This document shows, piece after piece, positions 23,469-31,298 of a DNA stretch of 31,298 nt (position 1 is the stretch's first letter; each line of letters begins with the position of its first letter). The DNA comes from Oppiella nova. Lineage: Eukaryota; Arthropoda; Arachnida; Sarcoptiformes; Oppiidae. The position numbers and the translations under genes were made by a program. The notes under the pieces were generated by a model. It worked only from the letters and a program-made list of their open reading frames with translations, had not been told where the DNA came from and did no database searches. The stretch is from positions 1 to 31,298 of the forward strand of contig CAJPVJ010000231.1 in assembly GCA_905397405.1 (NCBI GenBank). Reading direction: 5' to 3'.

Positions 23469-26400
23469 CTAAACTCTTGAGAGACCAAAAGGCTGTCTCT
23501 CTTTGGCTGTCGAACTATATGTGAATTCTTCGTCCCTTTCATTGAGTTCCTGTTCGTCCATATCGTTAGCGCTGTTATAATCTGTCGGTTCGGTTGGAGA
23601 ACAACGAAAGCAATATTACAACCAAAACCCAGTGCCAGTCAATCAGAATACAGACCGGAGTCCGGACCCAAAGGCTGCTCCTCTTCGTCTTCGCGGATGT
23701 TTGTATTCCATCCGAAGACTGATAGTCTGTCTAATGATATAATGGAAGAGACGATCTCTCCCACAGACAGGGCCTGAGGTTTGTCTAAATCCTTCTTATG
23801 GCGCCAACAGATGAGCAGCCAATCCAAGAAAAACAAGAGACCGGCCGCCACTTTGAGACCACTGCACACACCGACATACCTGTCCACGCAATCAATGATC
23901 GATTAGTTTGACAACACTGTCACCATAACCATAAGCGTTGGACACATACCTGAGTCGGAACTGTTCGATGTTGTAGAGCAGACAGAAGCCTCCCTGTTGT
24001 CCGCAGTGGGCCTTCCATACGATGCACGTCGAGTCGATTACATTACCGAAAATGATTGGCGACGGTATGTAACCAAACAGACGGAAGATCACGAATTGCA
24101 TCCCCAATGCCAGTGACCTCTCTTCCTCCTCCACAGATCTATTCCAACAAAACATTCCATAAGTATTGGTAACACAACTCATTAGCACTTTATTCACACC
24201 TCAATGTAATCATAAGTAATGGCATTTGCGTTATAGAGACGACTAATGTTATGACAAACAGGAGAACCATGAATGGGATCATCGCTTGGCAGAGCTGAGG
24301 ACAGGGACCCGCAGTGGCCAACGGGATTGCCGTCACCTCTTGATTGCTTGAGTACGTCATATTCAACGAAATACAGGCGCAGTTACTGTAGTTTTGAGTC
24401 TACGACACATCAAATGATAATTTTCATCAATCAGTTTAAACCTCAATCGACGGCAACAAAAGGCATACATTTCGGGGTCCTTCGGCTGACTTACAGCCAG
24501 CAAAACACGGAGAATAATAACTAATTTTGTTTTGCGTATCACATACGGGCTCCAATTCGTTAGGAGAGCACCGGCAGCCCATATTGCAGTCGGCAGTCAA
24601 GTTGACTTGAAAGGCGTCAAATCGCGAACTATAACCACAAAAATGCATCAAATTAGTGATCACAGACTCAAAAGCCAATGCAAATGTGCACTACTTGTTA
24701 GCGTATGGAAGTGTAGTGCCGGCCATCCGGACATTATCGCAGCCCAAGAAGTAGAGTGCGGTGTAGAGACCCATAGTTTGGTTCAACTTCTTATCCTGCT
24801 TGACTTACCGTGGGAAACCGAAGTAAACCTTCGCAAAGTTATCTATCGGCGGATTCTTCTACGGCTGCGTCCGTGGCCCGTGACGCTAGGGTGGCCGTTT
24901 GTAGTTGGCCTCCGATTTGCCTAAACTGAACTGCGTTTCCAAATATTTGGGCAAAAAGACGAGGAACCCGCTGACGATCGCCAACTCCATGCACGAGCCC
25001 AGGCATGTGGTCATGTAGACCGGGTTCGTGAGTAGGCGCCACATGCAGGCCGGGATCTCTTTGAGGTTTCGGCCGTACTCTGGCTTATGTTGCGCTGGAC
25101 TACGGGACCGACTCATCGAGTTGTTGGCCGACGACTCGTTGGCCATGTATTTGGTTTTGTGGATGAGTTGGTCCTCGGGTTCGGCCGATTGCAGAGAACG
25201 CATGTGTTTATCGGATCTGCTTTTTGGTTTCAGACTTTTGGGGAACGCGAAGAATGGTATGGATATGATAATGAGTAGAATGCCGAGCATAATGAACCCG
25301 GCCCACCAGGCGCCTATCCACTTGGGGTGACCGGGAGATATGTCTAGGGGTACGGTCCCCGAGCCAAACGAGTTCTCGTGAACCTGGATGAAATAGCCGC
25401 CCAATAGGAAGGGTGTGTGGTTTGGTTTGCGGTGGTAGCTTATGTATGTCGGAAAGGCAATGTGTGTTGTGTAATTAGTAGTTATGTAAGTTACAGACAG
25501 AATTACATTCAATACAAAATTATTATCTATTTGAGTACTGTAATGGGTTTGGGATTGAATGAGAAGTATGAATATTGTATGTTTGTGTGGGTGTAGTGTA
25601 CGTGCAATGCATACCGATATACATGGATGAGCTTTCCTTCTTGACGTGATCGTCGATATAAGTTGTGCCTAACGTGAAGATAGGAGTTCCGCCGCAACCG
25701 ATCAAAATCATGGCCAAAATGAATATGAGAATGTGGGGCGCGTTATAAGTGCCCCCTTCCACACACGTCGGGTCGTTGTTCGGCGGCACAGGGTTTATGA
25801 AATGGCTGTGCGATTGGCGACAGAATTCGTATAAAATAAACACTCTATTAGACACTTTGTCGCCGATTATACGCTAATTGAGTCACTCATAGACTGCACG
25901 CATACCTGGCTTTCTGGAGCACAGGAGAGCTGAGAGCTGGTGTGGGTATACGGCATGTGTTGTCAGATAGAGGGCCCGAAACGTTCACATTATCTATAAT
26001 TGCGATGAAAGAGTGGTTTTTAGCATAAATTTCACACAAAAACAACAGATAAACTGAAAGCCACGAAAGACTGACGACACGCACCCAACGGGTTGTGAAT
26101 ATCCATGAAGTGTGGGATCGCGAACACAATGGAACCGATGCCTGTGATGAGGATTCCTTTGCCGATCCACTGAGGAATGTGTCGATAAGTGCCGAAATAG
26201 CTCACGAATATAATGGTGAGTAGGTTTCCCAACTCGAATGTACTGACTATAGCACCGGTCACTTTGCTCGGGAAGTCGAACCGCTTCTCTATAGTCGTTA
26301 TGACACTATTTGGACGCAAAAGTAATTTGTTTGATATAATCACTGAATGACTATTCATATAGATGTGGAATACCTATTGAAATATCCGGAAGAGAGGGCC

Positions 26401-27057
26401 TGTTGTAGAGTAACCAAAATGCTACAGAAGAAGACGAACACCTGAATTGTGGCCATTTGTTGCAGACATCGCGGACGGAATGACATAAAACCGCAGTTCG
26501 GCGGCTCATCTGATTGTAAGCCTATGGCAAGCATTGGAGACAAACAATATTTGTTAATCAATGAATGAAATGCTTTAATTCAATACAAATAACTTTAATC
26601 TCAAACAAAATTCGAGAAATTAGTTACCATTTTGTTGATCGATAGCAAGAGTTCCCGAATTGACGTCACCTAACAAAGAATTTGCCAACCTTCGCTAGTC
26701 TAGCATCTATAACTCAAGCCTTATCCAAAACTGGCCTTATAATGAGCTTCTTATATTCGCCTTCAGTAACCTTGCCAAGGCGACCACTACTCGCAACAGA
26801 CCGGTGGCCGTATATAACGAAGACTCGCGTAAACTGTTATTTCCGGCACTCTTTGTTCGTTTGTGGCCTCGGGTTCGATGGCTTAGAGTGGAGGGACCGG
26901 AGCCCAGCGCTAGTGTCATAGCCCGCGGCGGGTTTTCAATGGTGGGAGAGTTTGGCAGAAAAGGACCGCTCATTGCGTTGGCCTCCTGTCGATCGTCGAC
27001 GCGATTGTCGCCAATGTTGTGACGAATTATATCACAACAACCCGTTGTCGACGACAT
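23469..27057 (-). CDS. OATP/SLCO organic-anion transporter, gene B, with two damaged spots
   Basis: Exons, complement: 26771-27057, 26628-26689, 26374-26521, 26085-26305, 25906-25993, 25615-25844, about 24904-25450, 24695-24795, 24469-24628, 24200-24399, 23950-24138, 23656-23879, 23469-23581. Phases agree except around the seventh exon. Family marks: CNCGFMSFRP-like start of TM1 (PNCGFMSFRP), SVITTIEKRF, TTYIDDHVKKESSSMYIG, the signature variant HPKWIGAWWAGF (His for the usual Asp), FLPKYLETQFSLGKSEAN, a Kazal-like domain (CRCSPNELEPVC, YYSPCFAGC, NYSNCAC) and YIPSPIIFGNVIDSTC. The start is ATG at 27057 (MSSTTGCCD). The 5' end of the seventh exon and the stretch encoding TM8 (24796-24903) do not read. 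With the last intron removed the protein ends GLSRV, a class I PDZ-like tail; if it is retained, it ends GLYSD. Probably a real gene with sequence errors, or a recent pseudogene. Confidence 0.85.
23582..23655 (-). other. Last intron of OATP gene B, possibly retained in some transcripts
   Basis: Donor G|GTCTGT at 23655 and acceptor AACCGACAG ending at 23582 bound 74 bp. Splicing keeps phase 1 and adds a 37-residue acidic tail (DYNSANDMDEQELNERDEE...) ending LSRV. Reading through the intron meets a TGA at 23641-23639 after six codons. The donor is weak, which allows either form. Confidence 0.65.
24796..24903 (-). other. Unreadable TM8-encoding stretch of OATP gene B
   Basis: Between SEAN (ending 24904) and DKKLNQTMGL (starting 24795), OATPs need about 30 residues covering the eighth helix. 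All three minus-strand frames contain stops or lack a hydrophobic helix. At its end a perfect donor GTAAGT (24808-24803) and an acceptor-like AAGCAG (ending 24796) lie only 13 bases apart, far too short for a spliceosomal intron. Local deletion or assembly error is likely. Confidence 0.6.
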
Positions 27058-27213
27058 CCTCCTCTTACGAAGGATTAGGTTTTGAGTATAAAGTTATTTA
27101 TGACTTGAGATTTGTCTCATTCTTTGATATCATCTCTTCTGGAGAATAATGAGAGACAAAGAAAAAACATAAGAATAAGAGAATTATGTTATCATTAATT
27201 GGAAACAATGGAA

Positions 27214-27540
27214 ACACACGTCAAAAGCAAAAATAATTCATTAATTTTAAGCTCAATTAAAATACATAATAGACTAATGATATGGTATTTCCGAGTGTAA
27301 AGTCTGAGACCCAAACACTCCATACAATAAACTCATTTTCCGGGTTTTGAACCATTCAGGAGACGATATATCTCTCNACACACGTCAAAAGCAAAAATAA
27401 TTCATTAATTTTAAGCTCAATTAAAATACATAATAGACTAATGATATGGTATTTCCGAGTGTAAAGTCTGAGACCCAAACACTCCATACAATAAACTCAT
27501 TTTCCGGGTTTTGAACCATTCAGGAGACGATATATCTCTC
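27214..27540. other. Single-N contig join with unmerged 163-bp overlap
   Basis: The base at 27377 is N. 27214-27376 and 27378-27540 are identical over 163 bp, so two overlapping contigs were probably abutted with one N. One block is likely artificial. Confidence 0.85.
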
Positions 27541-28402
27541 TCTCAGCACACAATTGTCACATTAAATCACAACAATTTTCAACAAATACTAATCTATTTA
27601 TTGTTTATATGTTTACCTAAAAAGTTGTATTTATTTATTCGTATGAATATGGATTAGAAAATTAGTGTCAATATATATCCTATAAATATAAATACATATC
27701 AAATAAGTCAATGATTATATGAACAAAAAAGAGACTAAATAATACGGTAATTAAATAATTGGATCGGAAATCAAACAAATCATTCACTGAAAGCTTAATA
27801 TCATGGATACTGTACTGTATGTATAAATAGCATGTTTGCTATTGTATGGCATATGAGATATCATACGAGCTTTAAGATCGGAATCGATGAACAAAATTAA
27901 GAGCAAAAGTAAATTTCTGTTTGACTCGCAAAATGTTAATCTCTCACGAAATACATTAATAAATAAAGCTCAATTAAAATACATAATAGACTAATGATAT
28001 GGTATTTCCGAGTGTAAAGTCTGAGACCCAAACACTCCATACAATAAACTCATTTTCCGGGTTTTGAACCATTCAGGAGACGATATATCTCTCCCATTCT
28101 CTCTCTCAGCACACAATTGTCACATTAAATCACAACAATTTTCAACAAATACTACAATCTATTTATTGTTTATATGTTTACCTAAAAAGTTGTATTTATT
28201 TATTCGTATGAATATGGATTAGAAAATTAGTGTCAATATATATCCTATAAATATAAATACATATAAAATAAGTCAATGATTATATGAACAAAAAAGAGAC
28301 TAAATAATACGGTAATTAAATAATTGGATCGGAAATCAAACAAATCATCCACTGAAAGCTTAATATCATGGATACTGTACTGTATATATAAATAGCATGT
28401 TT
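27413..28402. repeat. Direct repeat of about 430 bp
   Basis: Copy 1 (27413-27837) and copy 2 (27966-28402) both run from AAGCTCAATTAAAATACATA to TAAATAGCATGTTT. Copy 2 has a few extra bases in its CT tract and near ATACTACAATC, and a handful of substitutions. About 130 bp of other AT-rich sequence separates them. Confidence 0.9.
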
Positions 28403-28744
28403 TGATAACATACCGTATACTCTATAGTATGCTCGAAATTCTAGCCTTAGCTACTTGTTTTAATTCTCGTTTTCATTTAAAGACAAACTGAGCGTTTTAC
28501 AATTAGAGAGTGCTTTATGTAATTATTTATGCAAACGATAACATTACTAAAAATATTTATTCTTTAATATCACTTCATATCAACACAACTTTTTTAAAAG
28601 AGATTTTTAATAGATTTCAATATAAAAATAGTCATAAAAATCACTAAAAACAAGTCCAATATGTCGACCAGTTTTTTAGATTATTGGGACATAAATATAG
28701 TATACCTTTTGGGAAGAGCATTGAATTTTTGTATTCATTAAATT

Positions 28745-29588
28745 AGGTTTTTAGTAAATAAATGCATTATAAGAGAAACATTAATAACAATTAAATTAAT
28801 GTCTTCTCTCTCTCTCTCTATCTCTCGTCTATTATTAGTTTATATTGAGAGCTCTCTTCTTAACGAAAAGCTGCGAATCCTAACTCATAATGACTGTGTT
28901 CTTTAGCTAAATAAACTATTCTTATAACTTTATATTATACTTTTGTTAAAGTACATGAAATGATAGCTTTCGAATGACACATAATGTTATTGTTCAGATA
29001 TCAAAACCGACACAGTATTGAATTATTGGTCAATCGATTGTAGCTTTTGTTTGAATTCTGGACTCTAAATGCGATACTTTATAACGATTTTGAAATTATC
29101 GATGAAATAAAATTCAAGAACACAATAAATTGAATAATAAAATATAAGTATTACACTAATTAGATATTAATTCGTCAATAATATTGCACTTTTATTATAA
29201 TGACATTTCGAAATATGTATTTCTTACATGAATTATAGAATATTCTTTCAACAATTAAATTTATGCACAAAATATTATTCACAGAAGAATTTAATTATTG
29301 TTTTTCATGTGATATAAGAGAGAAATAAATATCTTTAAAAATAGAAAACAAAAGAGCAATAAAAACGTGAATTATTCGCTAACATAAGGCAGTATTCGTT
29401 TGGATTGTAAATCATATAAAAAAAAGATAAGACTTCTGCAGATATTTCACACATTTTGGCAAACATTTCGGCGAATGAATATAAAGAGTCGGTTCATCGA
29501 AACGGCGAGAGAGCGAGAGAGAGAGAGAAGACATTAATTTAATTGTTATTAATGTTTCTCTTATAATGCATTTATTTACTAAAAACCT
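28745..29588. repeat. Inverted repeat with 72-bp perfect arms
   Basis: The arm AGGTTTTTAGTAAATAAATG... at 28745-28818 is the reverse complement of 29517-29588. Both arms end internally in CT/GA microsatellite sequence. The enclosed segment contains the left arm of the larger inverted repeat. Confidence 0.9.
28804..28827. repeat. (CT)n microsatellite
   Basis: Short CT tract at the inner edge of the left arm of the 72-bp inverted repeat. Confidence 0.9.
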
Positions 29589-30649
29589 AGCTAAACTGGT
29601 TGTCCACATGTGTTAATAGTCCATAATTGATGTGCCATTAGTTTGCCAATGATTTGATGACTTAATTGTTTAGTAATAATATTTGTTCTCATTTTTGACT
29701 TTTCTATGATTTCTTGCGAGCGTTTTGAGAGAGAAATGAAAACCCGTTTCGCCACAACTCTCTCTCCCTCTCCCTCCCTCTCCCCCTCAACACAAACATA
29801 TGATTTGCAAATTGAATGGTGTGTTGGTGTGTTCAGACTTGCCATACTGTAGCGCATAGTGATAGCGACTACGGCATAGTCCTGTGGGCCATAGACACCG
29901 ATCACATCACCATTTATACCATTTATATGCTTATAGTTTATGAGTAAATACAGTCCATAAATGGAGAGCAGGTTTATTGGCCTCACTTTTTTAGAGGTCA
30001 TATGGATCTGTAGTACTGTATCTGTGCCCCAAGTCTTCAGCATTTTGCACATTTCTATTCATAACTTTGTTTCACAGTTTTTCTAATTTATCACTCAATT
30101 TGGGTTTTATTTTTAAGCGCAGCTTTCCTTTCAATTACTTTATTTCTTAGCGTTTTATAAGTCGTTTGAATTCTTAATGGCTTTTCGCGAAACAAAATTA
30201 GTTCACTCTTTCAGTAAAATCTCTTTCTTTTGTTATTAATTCTCAATTTATTTATCCCTTTTTCCTCGTATTACCAAAAAAGTAATGTTTTATATAATTT
30301 GCATAACATATGGTTTAATGTAATCATTATGAATTGTACTTTTTATATTTTGATGAATATTTTGCAAACCTAATTAATGATCGTATCAAATGTGTGTTAT
30401 ATATAATATGTAATTAATTATTATAATTGAAGCTATTTATTGGATCAAAACATGGCATTATTAATGATATGTGTTTCCAAATATTTATTCATGAGCTCTG
30501 ATTTCCACGTGAACTCTACAACCGTTTCATTCACTCCTTACGAATGAACCCTTTTTATGGGAGAAATGAAAACAAGAACTTATTTTTATATATTCTTTAA
30601 ATTTCAACCACTAGTCAGTGTTTTTGACTGAATGACCCGTTTGTGTGAA
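29504..30649. other. Spacer inside the large inverted repeat
   Basis: AT-rich apart from a pocket at about 29760-29960 with more balanced base use. On the minus strand one frame is open from 30052 to 29591 (153 codons), including GDVIGVYGPQDYAVVAITMR, which looks protein-like. I recognise no family, and the ends of the frame are low-complexity, so I do not call a gene. Confidence 0.4.
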
Positions 30650-30677
30650 CTCTCTCTCTCTCTCTCTCTCTCTCTCC
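30650..30677. repeat. (CT)n microsatellite
   Basis: About fourteen CT units at the inner edge of the right arm of the large inverted repeat. Confidence 0.95.
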
Positions 30678-31298
30678 CCGTTTCGATGAACCGACTCTTT
30701 ATATTCATTCGCCGAAATGTTTGCCAAAATGTGTGAAATATCTGCAAAAGTCTTATCTTTTTTTTGTATGATTTACAATCCAAACGAATAGTGCCTTATG
30801 TTAGCGAATAATTCACGTTTTTATTGCTCTTTTGTTTTCTATTTTTAAAGATATTTTTCTCTTATATCACATGAAAAACAATAATTAAATTCTTCTGTGA
30901 ATAATATTTTGTGCATAAATTTAATTGTCGAAAGAATATTCTATAATTGATGTAAGAAATACATATTTCGAAATGTCATTATAATAAAAGTGCAATATTA
31001 TTGACGAATTAATATCTAATTAGTGTAATACTTATATTTTATTATTCAATTCATTGTGTTCTTGAATTTTATTTCATCGATAATTTCAAAATCGTTATAA
31101 AGTATCGCGTTTAGAGTCCAGAATTCAAACAAATGCTACAATCGATTGACCAATAATTCAATACTGTGTCACAAAACTATAGACTTGTTATTGTAATACA
31201 CAGTAAGCTTTCGATAGTAAAGTACATGAAATTGTTTTCATATTATATTTCAATATTCTTATCAAATAAATCGATTTCTTGTGTCAGTAATACTCAAT

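Larger units (their letters stand above)
27058..28744. other. Region upstream of OATP gene B
   Basis: Apart from the 5' flank of gene B (about 27058-27200) this is AT-rich non-coding DNA made largely of a direct repeat (27413-28402) and a single-N contig join (27377). No gene recognised. Confidence 0.6.
29009..31170. repeat. Large inverted repeat, arms about 495 bp
   Basis: Left arm 29009-29503 and right arm 30678-31170 are reverse complements with only scattered single-base differences and small indels. The spacer is about 1.17 kb. Both inner ends abut GA/CT microsatellites (29505-29530 and 30650-30677). No transposase frame and no obvious target-site duplication are visible, so I call it an inverted repeat rather than an element. 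Confidence 0.9.

Overview
This is a eukaryotic, animal-type nuclear window, AT-rich, with compact genes split by GT-AG introns mostly 60-90 bp long. Gene content (CDC73, MCM10, a Dachsous-type cadherin, polyubiquitin, two organic-anion transporters) and intron style suggest a small-genome arthropod, possibly a mite. That placement is inference; no single marker proves it.

Layout. Positions 1-46 hold the first 15 codons of CDC73 (parafibromin) on the minus strand. MCM10 lies directly upstream in the same orientation (618-2749, two coding exons plus a 5'UTR intron). A gene-poor stretch (about 2.8-5.1 kb) leads to a 771-bp tandem duplication (5091-6631) at the 5' end of a plus-strand Dachsous-like cadherin (about 6547-10117). 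This cadherin is remarkable: four N-terminal cadherin repeats are followed almost directly by a membrane segment and a recognisable Dachsous cytoplasmic domain, where the family normally has about 27 repeats. Two of its junctions do not read cleanly. An AT-rich region with a 464-bp tandem duplication follows (10.1-12.4 kb), then an intact six-unit polyubiquitin gene with TATA box, CCAAT box and 5'UTR intron (12484-14191).

Two OATP/SLCO transporter genes lie in tandem on the minus strand: gene A (14842-19085, eight exons, 861 aa, clean) and gene B (23469-27057, about thirteen exons, with two damaged places). They share several intron positions and phases, so they are diverged relatives. Both predicted proteins end in class I PDZ-binding-like tails.

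The spaces between hold many (CT)n/(GA)n microsatellites, a perfect 128-bp tandem duplication (19342-19597), a direct repeat of about 430 bp (27.4-28.4 kb) and nested inverted repeats (28.7-31.2 kb). Two single-N positions (11266 and 27377) are each flanked by identical 140-bp and 163-bp sequence, the signature of two contigs joined without merging their overlap. I see no tRNA, rRNA, CRISPR array or virus-like element.
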